A stretch of 64,000 bases of DNA from Bin87 sp965204685 (GTDB taxonomy: Bacteria; Chloroflexota; Dehalococcoidia; Lucifugimonadales; UBA3495). Below the pieces are notes generated by a model. That model saw nothing but the letters and a program-made list of their open reading frames with translations, was not told the DNA's origin and did no database searches. The position numbers and the translations under genes are program-made. The DNA lies in assembly GCA_965204685.1 (NCBI GenBank), contig OZ242004.1:1054001-1118000 (forward strand), given 5' to 3'. Positions 1-7,700 of the stretch are shown here, in pieces (the first letter of the stretch is position 1; each line of letters starts with the position of its first letter).

Positions 1-1
1 G

Positions 2-277
2 GGCGTCCTGGTTGGGTACTACATCTGCGACGACCGGAAGGAGGGCGAGGCCCGGTCGGAGCAGTTCGTCACCCGCCAACGCCCGGACGCGCATTTCACC
101 GAGTACTCGGCCGTCGGCACCTCGGAGCAGATCGGCGACTTCATCCAGGAATACATCGATGCTGGCGGGTTCAAGTTCGTGATCCGGCCGCTGTGCGCCG
201 GGACGGAGTCCATGGAGCAGCTTGAGCAGGCCGGCGAAGAGATCCTGCCGCGCTTCCACGGGCCGCTGGGCGCCTAG
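2..277 (+). CDS. LLM-family (luciferase-like) flavin/F420-dependent oxidoreductase, C-terminal fragment
   Basis: The reading frame is open from the window edge to a TAG at 275-277, giving about 91 residues. It contains a stretch around IQEYIDAGGFKFVIRPLC and ends in EEILPRFHG, which resembles the last strand and helix of the TIM-barrel luciferase-like monooxygenase family, where an 'aG...fvl...' strand is followed by a terminal helix ending near 'vlP'. The family uses reduced FMN or F420. The substrate cannot be told, because the N-terminal part with most of the active site lies outside the window. Two further family members occur at 46550 and 52987. Confidence 0.7.
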   Translation, partial: GVLVGYYICDDRKEGEARSEQFVTRQRPDAHFTEYSAVGTSEQIGDFIQEYIDAGGFKFVIRPLCAGTESMEQLEQAGEEILPRFHGPLGA

Positions 278-318
278 TCGAATCATTAAGGATCGCGGAA
301 CTCGTCAGGGGCTCGCCA

Positions 319-780
319 ATGAACGCGGCTCAACGGACGGTTTTTGGCGTGTTGGCGGCGGCGCTGCTGGCGCTGGCGCTGGTGGGTTGTTCGGCCGAAG
401 AACCGCCGGCGCCGAGTTACAGCGCCACCCAGCCCGTCTCCGACGCGGCGGCGGTGGTTGTGCCCGACCTGTCGGCGAACGCACGGGCCGGCGAGCAAGT
501 ATTCAACGCCAACTGCGTACTGTGCCACGGACCAAACGCGTCAGGCACGGGTCTTGGACCGCCCCTGGTACACAAGATCTACGAACCGGGGCATCACCAG
601 GACTTCACCATACAGAGCGCGGTGCGGAATGGGGTTCCGGCGCACCACTGGCCGTTCGGGAACATGCCCCCGGTTCCTGCGGTGTCGGACGAGGATATTC
701 CCAACATCATCTGCTACATCCGCGAGCTGCAGCGCGCCAACGGCATCATCGCGCCTGACGCCGACATCGCCGCGTGTTGA
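319..780 (+). CDS. Cytochrome c family lipoprotein, single heme
   Basis: This 153-residue protein begins with a basic start and hydrophobic stretch ending in a lipobox LVGC (residues 21-24), so it is probably exported and lipid-anchored at Cys24. A heme c attachment motif CVLCH lies at residues 66-70, and Met116 in GNMPP is a good sixth ligand, as in class I cytochromes c. The family carries single electrons between respiratory complexes or dehydrogenases on the outer face of the membrane. The next gene, at 840, encodes a MoaD-like protein with no obvious link. A possible SD is weak; the ATG at 319 is chosen because it gives a complete signal peptide. Confidence 0.85.
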   Translation: MNAAQRTVFGVLAAALLALALVGCSAEEPPAPSYSATQPVSDAAAVVVPDLSANARAGEQVFNANCVLCHGPNASGTGLGPPLVHKIYEPGHHQDFTIQSAVRNGVPAHHWPFGNMPPVPAVSDEDIPNIICYIRELQRANGIIAPDADIAAC

Positions 781-839
781 GCCGGACATGGTCGGCGACG
801 TATGATGGAATGCAATAGCGAAGCAAGGGGGTGAGGGTC

Positions 840-1103
840 ATGGCCAGAGTGTTTGTGCCAACCATGCTGCAGGCGACGACGGGCGGGGTGAAGGAAGTCG
901 AGGTTGCCGCCCGCAACGTGCGACAGGTGATCGAGCAACTGGACGCGCAGTTCCCCGGCATCGCCAACCGACTGATGGAAGACGGCGAAATCCGGTCGAA
1001 CCTGGCGGTGGCGGTGGACGGCGAAGTTGCGCGCATGGGCCTGATGGAGCGGGTCGGCGAGAACGCCGAGATACACTTCGTTCCGGCCATCGGCGGCGGA
1101 TAG
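840..1103 (+). CDS. MoaD/ThiS-family small sulfur-carrier-like protein
   Basis: The product is 87 residues with the compact beta-grasp pattern of MoaD/ThiS proteins and ends in Gly-Gly-Gly. In this family the terminal Gly-Gly is adenylylated and then thiocarboxylated to donate sulfur for molybdopterin, thiamine or cysteine synthesis. I chose ATG 840 over an in-frame GTG at 831 because the purine-rich AAGGGGG SD at 825-831 overlaps the GTG and sits about 8 bases before the ATG. No MoaE, ThiG or activating enzyme is adjacent, so the pathway is unknown; stand-alone copies like this are common beside oxidoreductases. Confidence 0.75.
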   Translation: MARVFVPTMLQATTGGVKEVEVAARNVRQVIEQLDAQFPGIANRLMEDGEIRSNLAVAVDGEVARMGLMERVGENAEIHFVPAIGGG

Positions 1104-1180
1104 GCCAACCGGGTCAGGGCAATCGCGTCTTAATCAGCGATGGCACCGGAGTTGAAATTTGCAGCAGTGAACGGTGAATT

Positions 1181-1221
1181 TGCACCGGGATAAACAGGAT
1201 GAACGAGATGGACAGGATAAT
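1181..1221 (+). repeat. Dispersed GGATARACAGGAT-type repeat (copy 1)
   Basis: The segment starts TGCACCGGGATAAACAGGAT and repeats a related GGACAGGAT unit 20 bases on. A near copy is at 12776-12797 and a reverse-strand copy at 33459-33480. The surrounding gap, 1104-1378, is more AT-rich than the genes around it and holds no gene I can support. Confidence 0.5.
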
Positions 1222-1378
1222 TCGATCCGGGGGGTTGAGTAATTGGGAGAGTTTATGGGACTTCCAGACGCGGTGAATACCTGCATATTATCATTCATCA
1301 ATATACAATCCAGGCGCTAGTATCTTACGTTCTGAAGACGTGATTACCTTGCCAACCGGGTGGTCCGGCGCGCCTGTA

Positions 1379-2224
1379 ATGAAAACGGCAAGCATAATTG
1401 CGGCGGTCTGCGTCCTAGGCGCGCTGGCCGCGATCTCTCTCTTTACGGACACCACTTACGCGCGGGAACCGGACTGTCCGTCCAGTTGGCCACAAGAGCC
1501 GACGGAGCAGTTTTTCTCCGACTCCGAAGGCGCGGAGTGGTTCGTCATACGCAGCGCGGATAGCAACGGCTACGAGACGGTGCGGGCATATCGGGCGGAT
1601 GACGGCTACCAGACCGGATACGTTCCAGGCTCGCCTGACGAGGTGTGTTACCTGCTGGTACGGCGGCCGGAGAGCCCGGAGGACCTGGCCGAGGCGCAGC
1701 GGGTGGTCTTTCGCGCTGAACAGGAGCCGGAGGAAACCGTCCGTGCAGTTTCCAAAACATTGTTTCGGGAGTTCTATGACCGTCTGATTCCGGAGGGTCT
1801 GTACGGCCCCAACCCCGACCCCAAGTGGGGGGACCTGTTCGTCGTCTTTTCCGACCGGGAGCGAGCGTGCATTGCGGACGCATTGGGCGAGGAAAGGCTC
1901 GCCACCGTGTTGCAGACCTCGGTCTTCCCTGACGCCGAACCTCAGCAGGAGGAAGTCCTCATATTGGACCGCCTTTTGGAGACAGGCTGCCTTTCGGAGG
2001 AAACCGCCGGCGCTCTAACTTTCGCCACGGCTTTCGCCTCGATAGTCCGCGGGGTGGAGGCGAGTGGCGAGGAGACCCCCTGCGTCCAGGAACTGCTGGA
2101 TTTAATCTTTGCAGCGCTGTCCAAGCCTTCCCCGACTGAGGAAGACTTATTGGCAGCCTTCTTGGGACTGATTGCCTGCGGCCTGGAAGCTGCGGCGCCC
2201 GAAATGGGTGTTCCGGGAGGGTAG
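1379..2224 (+). CDS. Secreted hypothetical protein with cysteine-containing acidic helical modules
   Basis: I do not recognise a named family. From ATG 1379 the product has 281 residues and starts with a classical signal peptide (MKTA, then a hydrophobic run, ending near TTYA before REPDC). The mature part is acidic, has a beta-rich N-terminal half with two Cys, then a helical C-terminal half with two loosely similar blocks, each with a Cys at both ends (around ERACIADALG...TGCL and PCVQELL...ACGLE), suggesting disulfide-bonded pairs outside the cell. An in-frame GTG at 1340 would place 13 residues before the signal peptide and is less likely. The gene stands alone before the ribosomal block. 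Confidence 0.6.
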   Translation: MKTASIIAAVCVLGALAAISLFTDTTYAREPDCPSSWPQEPTEQFFSDSEGAEWFVIRSADSNGYETVRAYRADDGYQTGYVPGSPDEVCYLLVRRPESPEDLAEAQRVVFRAEQEPEETVRAVSKTLFREFYDRLIPEGLYGPNPDPKWGDLFVVFSDRERACIADALGEERLATVLQTSVFPDAEPQQEEVLILDRLLETGCLSEETAGALTFATAFASIVRGVEASGEETPCVQELLDLIFAALSKPSPTEEDLLAAFLGLIACGLEAAAPEMGVPGG

Positions 2225-2259
2225 GATGATCCGGGCGGGCTGCATGAGTGCGCATTCAG

Positions 2260-2289
2260 TTGACATAGATCGGCAACTGGCGGTAACAT
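2260..2289 (+). promoter_or_regulatory. Candidate sigma-70-type promoter for the rpsL operon
   Basis: A perfect TTGACA (2260-2265) is followed after 18 bases by TAACAT (2284-2289). The predicted transcript would start near 2296, about 40 bases before rpsL. The -10 match is only 4 of 6, so this is a prediction. Confidence 0.5.
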
Positions 2290-2335
2290 CTCTGACCGTT
2301 ACGCCGGCAAACCAACCGGCGACAAAGGAACTCTT

Positions 2336-2746
2336 ATGCCTACTGTCAATCAACTGGTACGCAAGGGCCGCAAGCCGATGCGCAAAAAGACCAAGGCGCC
2401 GGCCCTGCACTGGGTGCAGAACTCCCTGCGGAACCGCACGCGCTGGGGCCCCGGTTGCCCGCAGCGTCGCGGCGTGTGCATCCAGGTCCGCACCATGACC
2501 CCCAAGAAGCCCAACTCCGCGCTCCGCAAGATCTGCCGGGTACGGCTGACCAACGGCGTGGAAGTCACTGCCTACATCGGCGGGGAAGGCCACAACCTCC
2601 AGGAGCACTCGGTAGTGCTGATCCGCGGCGGCCGCGTCAAGGACCTGCCCGGAGTGCGCTACCACGTGGTGCGCAGCAACCTGGACACCGAGGGCGTCGA
2701 CGGACGCCGTCAGGGTCGCAGCAAGTACGGAACTCGTAAAAACTGA
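2336..2746 (+). CDS. rpsL: 30S ribosomal protein S12 (uS12)
   Basis: The 136-residue protein has the S12 signature TPKKPNSALRK at about residues 55-65 and GRVKDLPGVRYH near residue 99, the two conserved loops that reach the decoding centre and in which streptomycin-resistance changes occur. Residues about 24-41 form the longer loop before CPQRRGVC that many bacteria carry and E. coli lacks. The SD AAGGAA lies just before ATG 2336. The gene starts the str-like cluster rpsL-rpsG-fusA. Confidence 0.97.
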   Translation: MPTVNQLVRKGRKPMRKKTKAPALHWVQNSLRNRTRWGPGCPQRRGVCIQVRTMTPKKPNSALRKICRVRLTNGVEVTAYIGGEGHNLQEHSVVLIRGGRVKDLPGVRYHVVRSNLDTEGVDGRRQGRSKYGTRKN

Positions 2747-2769
2747 CCGAGAACCGAGCCGACAAATAA

Positions 2770-2801
2770 AGCCACCGTCACCCCCACCGTCGGGGGTGGC
2801 T
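2770..2801 (+). terminator. Hairpin between rpsL and rpsG (possible attenuator)
   Basis: AGCCACC at 2770-2776 pairs with GGTGGCT at 2795-2801, with extra C:G pairs inside, and CATTTT follows. The T tract is short and the hairpin lies inside an operon, so partial termination or mRNA processing is as likely as a true end. Confidence 0.4.
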
Positions 2802-2828
2802 CATTTTGGAACACAAGGTGCATTCATC

Positions 2829-3299
2829 ATGTCACGCAGACGTCGCGCCGAACCCAGGATCGTCAAACCCGACCCGCGTTACAACAACGTCGAGTTGTCC
2901 AAGTTCATCAACAGGGTGATGCTCAAAGGCAAAAAGTCCACCGCCCAGCGGGTGGTTTACGACGCCCTGGACCTGGTGCGCCAGGACACCAACCAGGATC
3001 CCATGGGTGTCTTCTCCACCGCTCTGCGCAACGCCACCCCGCTGGTTGAGGTGCGCCCCCGCCGTGTCGGCGGCGCAACGTACCAGGTTCCGGTCGAGCT
3101 CCGCACCAGCCGCAGCGAGGCATTGGCCATGCGCTGGATCATCCGCGGCGCCCGGGCCCGCAACGGCATGCGCATGGCCCGCGGGCTGGCCAATGAGTTC
3201 ATGGACGCCGCCCGGGGCGAAGGCTCCGCCGTTCGACGCAAGGACGAACTGCACCGCATGGCGGAGGCCAACCGCGCCTTCGTACACTACCGCCGCTAA
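2829..3299 (+). CDS. rpsG: 30S ribosomal protein S7 (uS7)
   Basis: From ATG 2829 the product has 156 residues and is colinear with S7: MSRRRRAEPR at the start, FINRVMLKGKKSTAQ in the first helix, the VRPRRVGGATYQVPVE hairpin near the middle, and a C-terminal helix ending AFVHYRR. S7 nucleates assembly of the 30S head and contacts the E-site tRNA. An upstream in-frame ATG at 2796 lies beside the hairpin; the SD AAGGTG at 2815-2820 fits ATG 2829, so the shorter form is chosen. Confidence 0.97.
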   Translation: MSRRRRAEPRIVKPDPRYNNVELSKFINRVMLKGKKSTAQRVVYDALDLVRQDTNQDPMGVFSTALRNATPLVEVRPRRVGGATYQVPVELRTSRSEALAMRWIIRGARARNGMRMARGLANEFMDAARGEGSAVRRKDELHRMAEANRAFVHYRR

Positions 3300-3313
3300 C
3301 TCCGCCATCCGTC

Positions 3314-3341
3314 GTAGGGGCGAATGAACATTCGCCCCTAC
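3314..3341. repeat. Dispersed palindrome, GGGGCGAAT family (copy 1)
   Basis: GTAGGGGCGAATG is followed by its complement CATTCGCCCCTAC with two bases between, giving a near-perfect inverted repeat. Relatives occur at 39084-39111, 41385-41410 and 61331-61359. This copy sits in the rpsG-fusA gap. Its RNA could fold, but no T tract follows. Confidence 0.75.
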
Positions 3342-3381
3342 CTTTGTCTCACTCCCTCCCGCGACTCTCCCAGGTACAGGT

Positions 3382-5463
3382 ATGACTGCCGTAACAACCA
3401 ACGCCGATCTGATCCGCAACATCGGCTTTATCGCGCACATCGACGCCGGTAAGACCACGGTCACCGAGCGCGTGCTCTACCTCACCGGCCGCATCCGCAA
3501 GGTCGGCGGCGTGGATGAGGGCACCACGGCCATGGACTGGATGCCGCAGGAGAAGGAACGGGGCATCACCATCACCGCCGCCGCCACCACCGCCTACTGG
3601 CGCGACCACCAGGTCAACATCATCGACACCCCCGGGCACGTGGACTTCACCGCCGAGGTGGAACGGAGCCTGCGCGTCCTCGACGGCGGCATTGTGGTCC
3701 TGGACGCCGTGGCCGGCGTGCAGCCCCAGTCGGAAACCGTCTGGCGTCAGGCCGACACCTATAACGTTCCCCGCATCTGCTTCGTCAACAAGATGGACCG
3801 GGTCGGCGCGTCCTACGAGCGCACCATCGAGTCCATTCGACGCCGGCTGAATGGCAACCCCGTGGCGGTGCAGGTGCCCATCGGAGCCGAGGACGAATTT
3901 CGCGGCGTGGTCGACCTGATTGAAGGCCAGGCCATTATGTACTCCGACGGCCGCGACGACGTGGCCGACCCGCCGGAGTTGATGCCGGTCCCGTCCGAAT
4001 ACGAGCAGGCCTACAATGATTACCGCCAGGAGATGATCGAGAAGATCGTCGAGACGGACGAGGCCCTGCTCATCAAGTATCTTGAGGGCGAGGACATCTG
4101 CGCCGACGACCTCCGCTCCGCCCTGCGCAACGCCACCATCAACCGCCAACTGGTCCCGGTGCTATGCGGCAGCGCCATGCGCGGCAAGGGCATCGACCCC
4201 CTGCTGGACGCCATCATCTGCTACCTGCCGTCGCCCCTGGACGTGCCGGCCGTGGAAGGCACGATCCCCGGCACCGACGCCGTCGAGATCCGCGAACCCC
4301 TAGACAGCGAGCCGCTGTCCGCCCTGGCCTTCAAGGTCGTGGTCGATCCCTACGTTGGCCGCCTGGTCTTCCTGCGTATCTATTCCGGGACGGTCGAGGC
4401 CGGCGCCGCCGTGCGCAACGTGACCCGGGGCAACCGGGAGCGCATGGGCCGCCTGCTGCGGATGCACGCCAACCACCGGGAAGAACTGCCGGAGATCACC
4501 GCCGGCAACATCTGCGCGGCGGTCGGCCTCAAGGACACCTTCACCGGCGACACCATCTGCACCGACCACAAGCCGGTGATCCTCGAACCGCCCCACTTCC
4601 CCGAACCCGTGGTATCAGTGGCCATCGAACCCGCCACCCGCGCCGACCAGGACAAGCTCGGCGAAGCCATGCGGAAGCTGTCCGAAGAGGACCCCACCTT
4701 CGTGGTGCGGTTCAACGACGAAACCGGCCAGACCGTCATATCGGGCATGGGCGAGCTGCACCTGGAAGTCCTCGTGGACCGCATGCGCCGGGAGTTCGAC
4801 GTGGAAGCCCGCGTCGGCCAGCCCCGGGTCGCCTACCGCGAGGCCATCACCAAGCCGATCCGGGTCGAGGGGCGCTTCGTGCGCCAGACCGGCGGCCACG
4901 GCCAGTACGGCCACGTCTGGCTGGAACTGGAACCGCAGGAGCGCGGCGCCGGCACTGAGTTCGTCGACGGCATCACCGGCGGCATCATCCCACGCAATTT
5001 CATTCCGGCCGTCGAGGCTGGCGTCAAGCAGGCTCTGGACAACGGGCCGCTGGCTGGCTATCCTCTGGTGGACTTGAAGGTCACGCTGGTGGACGGTAGC
5101 TACCACACGGTGGACTCGTCCGAAATGGCCTTCCGTTCCGCCGCCATGATAGCCATGCGGGACGGAACCCGCCGGGCGGCTCCGGTGTTGCAGGAACCCT
5201 TCTTCGAGATGGAGATCGTGACGCCGGGCGAGTTTCTCAGCGAAGTGCTGAGCGACTTGGGAGGGCGCCGCGCCCAGATCCGCAGCATCGAAGGGCAGGA
5301 CGACCTGCAGACCGTGAGCGCGATGATCCCCCTGGGGGAGACCTTCGCGTACACCACGGCGCTGCGGTCCCTGACTCGCGGGCGCGCCTCGTACACCATG
5401 GAGTTCCGGCACTACGAGCCGGTGCCGGAAAGCGTCGCCCGGACCCTGGCCGTCCACCGGTAA
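3382..5463 (+). CDS. fusA: Translation elongation factor G
   Basis: The 693-residue GTPase drives ribosomal translocation. The G1 loop AHIDAGKT is at residues 18-25, followed by the switch region ERGITITAAA, DTPGHVDF (G3) and NKMDR (G4), so the G domain is complete. Domain IV is recognisable by GGHGQYGHVW and the final domain by FFEMEIVTPGEFLSEVLSDLGGRRAQI. The length is normal. No tuf gene follows it, unlike the classical str operon. Confidence 0.97.
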   Translation: MTAVTTNADLIRNIGFIAHIDAGKTTVTERVLYLTGRIRKVGGVDEGTTAMDWMPQEKERGITITAAATTAYWRDHQVNIIDTPGHVDFTAEVERSLRVLDGGIVVLDAVAGVQPQSETVWRQADTYNVPRICFVNKMDRVGASYERTIESIRRRLNGNPVAVQVPIGAEDEFRGVVDLIEGQAIMYSDGRDDVADPPELMPVPSEYEQAYNDYRQEMIEKIVETDEALLIKYLEGEDICADDLRSALRNATINRQLVPVLCGSAMRGKGIDPLLDAIICYLPSPLDVPAVEGTIPGTDAVEIREPLDSEPLSALAFKVVVDPYVGRLVFLRIYSGTVEAGAAVRNVTRGNRERMGRLLRMHANHREELPEITAGNICAAVGLKDTFTGDTICTDHKPVILEPPHFPEPVVSVAIEPATRADQDKLGEAMRKLSEEDPTFVVRFNDETGQTVISGMGELHLEVLVDRMRREFDVEARVGQPRVAYREAITKPIRVEGRFVRQTGGHGQYGHVWLELEPQERGAGTEFVDGITGGIIPRNFIPAVEAGVKQALDNGPLAGYPLVDLKVTLVDGSYHTVDSSEMAFRSAAMIAMRDGTRRAAPVLQEPFFEMEIVTPGEFLSEVLSDLGGRRAQIRSIEGQDDLQTVSAMIPLGETFAYTTALRSLTRGRASYTMEFRHYEPVPESVARTLAVHR

Positions 5464-5515
5464 CCAGCGGTTCCAGCGAACAAAACACACAACAGGAGCG
5501 TTATCGGATTAGATT

Positions 5516-5827
5516 ATGGTCGCAAGGCAACAGATGCGGATCATCCTCAAGGCGTTTGACCACAAGATGCTGGACCAGTCCAGCGCGCAGATAGTGGAAA
5601 CCGCCGAACTGACCGGCGCCCGGGTCGCGGGCCCGGTTCCCCTGCCCACGCAGATCCGCCGGTTCTGCGTCATCCGGGGGCCCCACGTCGACAAGGATTC
5701 CCGCGAGCACTTCGAGATCCGGACGCACAAGCGGCTTTTGGACATCATGGAGCCCACCAGCAAGACCATCGACGCGCTGACCCGGCTCAACATGCCGGCG
5801 GGAGTGGACATTTCCATCAAGCTCTAA
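5516..5827 (+). CDS. rpsJ: 30S ribosomal protein S10 (uS10)
   Basis: The 103-residue protein matches S10: RIILKAFDHKMLDQS at the start, GARVAGPVPLPT in the loop, and a conserved end THKRLLDIMEPTSKTIDAL. S10 sits in the 30S head and is also NusE, a transcription antitermination partner of NusB. ATG 5516 gives the usual N-terminal length; an internal ATG at 5534 has a closer SD-like AAGG and cannot be excluded. The gene is separated from rplC by a 197-base gap with its own promoter. Confidence 0.95.
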   Translation: MVARQQMRIILKAFDHKMLDQSSAQIVETAELTGARVAGPVPLPTQIRRFCVIRGPHVDKDSREHFEIRTHKRLLDIMEPTSKTIDALTRLNMPAGVDISIKL

Positions 5828-5904
5828 ATCGGCCAAACCCGTAAGCCGGCAGGGGCTGGAACTACGGGTGCGGCTAAAACGGAGCACGGACGGGATAATC
5901 AGGC

Positions 5905-5933
5905 TTGAAAGAATAGTAATCCCGTCGTAAAAT
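5905..5933 (+). promoter_or_regulatory. Candidate sigma-70-type promoter upstream of rplC
   Basis: TTGAAA (5905-5910) and TAAAAT (5928-5933) are separated by exactly 17 bases, and the region is unusually AT-rich for this genome. Transcription would start near 5940, just before a hairpin at 5947-5974 and 85 bases before rplC. Confidence 0.6.
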
Positions 5934-5946
5934 TGCAGTTCCGGCT

Positions 5947-5974
5947 GGCGGCGGGCATAAAAGCCACCGCCGCC
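5947..5974 (+). terminator. GC-rich leader hairpin before rplC (possible attenuator)
   Basis: GGCGGCGG pairs with CCGCCGCC around an ATAAAA loop flanked by GC/GC, followed by GTTTCATC and then TTTT at about 5988. It lies a few bases after the predicted start of transcription from 5905-5933. It could end rpsJ transcripts or act as an autoregulatory leader; the sequence does not decide. Confidence 0.5.
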
Positions 5975-6024
5975 GTTTCATCTAACGTTTTACATCCACC
6001 GGCCACCACTTACAGGCAAAGACA

Positions 6025-6651
6025 ATGCTCAAGGCGTTCCTCGGCAAGAAGATCGGCATGACCCAGGTGTTCAACGACGCCGGGCAGGTCGTGCCCGTAA
6101 CCGTCATCGAGGCCGGCCCCTGCGCCGTCACCCAGATCCGCACCGCGGAGAAGGACGGCTACGAATCGGTGCAGCTGGGGTTCGGGCGCGTGCGCCGGCC
6201 CACCAAGCCCGAGGCGGGCCACCTGCGCGGCAGCCAGATCGGCCGCCGCCTGGAAGAAGTACGCGCCGACGACACCGGCGAGTACGAGGTCGGCCAGTTG
6301 GTCTCCGTGGACATCTTTGAGCCCGGCGAAATCGTCGACGTTGTCGGCAAGTCCAAGGGCCGCGGGTTCGCCGGAACCATGAAACGCCACGGCTTCGGCG
6401 GCGGCCCCCGCACCCACGGCCAATCCGACCGCGCGCGGGCTCCGGGTTCCATCGGCGGCGGCACCACGCCGGGCAAGGTCTTCAAGGGATTGAAAATGTC
6501 CGGTCACATGGGCAACCGCCGGGTGACCGCCAAGGGGCTGGAAGTAGTCCGCGTGGACGCCGAACGGAACCTGCTGATGGTCAAGGGTGGCATCCCCGGC
6601 GCTCCCAACAGCCCGGTAACCATCCGTAAAACAGGCAAGAGCAGGGCGTAA
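6025..6651 (+). CDS. rplC: 50S ribosomal protein L3 (uL3)
   Basis: The 208-residue protein starts MLKAFLGKKIGMTQVF, the standard L3 opening, and has the central loop GFGGGPRTHGQSDRARAPGSIG that reaches toward the peptidyl transferase centre. L3 is one of two proteins that start 50S assembly. It is the first gene after the leader at 5905-5974, so it probably heads its own transcript running through the S10 and spc genes. Confidence 0.97.
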   Translation: MLKAFLGKKIGMTQVFNDAGQVVPVTVIEAGPCAVTQIRTAEKDGYESVQLGFGRVRRPTKPEAGHLRGSQIGRRLEEVRADDTGEYEVGQLVSVDIFEPGEIVDVVGKSKGRGFAGTMKRHGFGGGPRTHGQSDRARAPGSIGGGTTPGKVFKGLKMSGHMGNRRVTAKGLEVVRVDAERNLLMVKGGIPGAPNSPVTIRKTGKSRA

Positions 6652-6714
6652 CCGAGCCGAGCAACCGGGCGCGCCCGCTGCAAACGGCCCATATCGCCAA
6701 GGAACCGATCCGAA

Positions 6715-7380
6715 ATGGAACTCCCCGTACTGAACACCGGCGGCAACGCCGTCGATACCATCGAGGTGGACGAGGCCGTATTTGACGTGCCCATGAACCA
6801 GACCCTGGTCCACCAGGCGATGGTGATCTACCAGTTGAACCAGCGACAGGGCACCCATTCCACACGCACCCGCGCCGAAGTGTCGGGCGGCGGCCGGAAG
6901 CCCTGGATACAGAAGCACACGGGCCGCGCCCGTCAGGGCAGCATCCGCTCCCCGCAGTGGCGACACGGCGGTATTGCCTTTGGCCCCAAGCCTCGCGACT
7001 ACCGAAAAGCCTTGCCACGCGCGATGCGTCGCAAGGCTTTGCAGTGCGTCCTCTCCGAGAAAATCCGCGGCGGCCGCCTGATCTGCGTCGACTCCCTGGA
7101 CAGCATCGACGGGAAGACCAGGGCCATGAAGCAGGCGCTGGAGAACCTGAACATCTCCGGCTCGGTGCTCGTGGTCACGGAAGAAGCCCAGCAGAACGTG
7201 GCGCGGGCCGGCGGCAATCTGAAGCAGGTATGGACGCTGCCCTCTGACCTGGTGAACGCCAACGACGTCCTGAAGCGCCAGACCGTGCTGATCACCGTGG
7301 GCGCCATCCAACGGATCGCGGAACTGTGCCAGGCTCCCCGGCACCGGGCCCGCCGGGCGGCAAGCGAGGTGGCGGAATAA
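6715..7380 (+). CDS. rplD: 50S ribosomal protein L4 (uL4)
   Basis: This 221-residue protein has the L4 loop signature TRAEVSGGGRKPWIQKHTGRARQGS at about residues 52-76, the extension that lines the exit tunnel, and a normal globular C-terminal part. In some bacteria L4 represses its own operon by binding the leader; no leader equivalent to the E. coli one can be recognised here. It ends in TAATG, sharing one base with rplW. Confidence 0.96.
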   Translation: MELPVLNTGGNAVDTIEVDEAVFDVPMNQTLVHQAMVIYQLNQRQGTHSTRTRAEVSGGGRKPWIQKHTGRARQGSIRSPQWRHGGIAFGPKPRDYRKALPRAMRRKALQCVLSEKIRGGRLICVDSLDSIDGKTRAMKQALENLNISGSVLVVTEEAQQNVARAGGNLKQVWTLPSDLVNANDVLKRQTVLITVGAIQRIAELCQAPRHRARRAASEVAE

Positions 7381-7664
7381 TGCACATCAGCGAAGTCCTC
7401 CTGCGCCCCACCATCACCGAAAAGAGCACCCTGTTGCAGGAAGAGGGGCAGTACACCTTCGAAATCGCTCCCCGGGCCAACAAGACGCTGGTCAAGCAGG
7501 CGGTGGAAGAAAATTTCAACGTTACGGTCATCAGCGTCAACATCACGCGCAACCGCGGCAAGCGCAAGCGGTACGGCCCCCGTTTCAAGAAGCAACCCGA
7601 CACCAAAAAGGCCGTGGTCACGCTGCAGGTCGGCGACCGCATCGACCTTATCGAGGGCCTGTAG
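7380..7664 (+). CDS. rplW: 50S ribosomal protein L23 (uL23)
   Basis: From ATG 7380 the protein has 94 residues, with VLLRPTITEKST at the start and the conserved RGKRKRYG tail of the loop that extends into the 50S. L23 forms the exit-tunnel docking site for trigger factor and SRP. The start codon overlaps the rplD stop (TAATG), indicating translational coupling; an upstream in-frame start at 7326 would add 18 residues overlapping rplD and is rejected. Confidence 0.96.
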   Translation: MHISEVLLRPTITEKSTLLQEEGQYTFEIAPRANKTLVKQAVEENFNVTVISVNITRNRGKRKRYGPRFKKQPDTKKAVVTLQVGDRIDLIEGL

Positions 7665-7700
7665 CCAACCCGCCGCCCGTCGGCATCGTGAGCTGAGACC

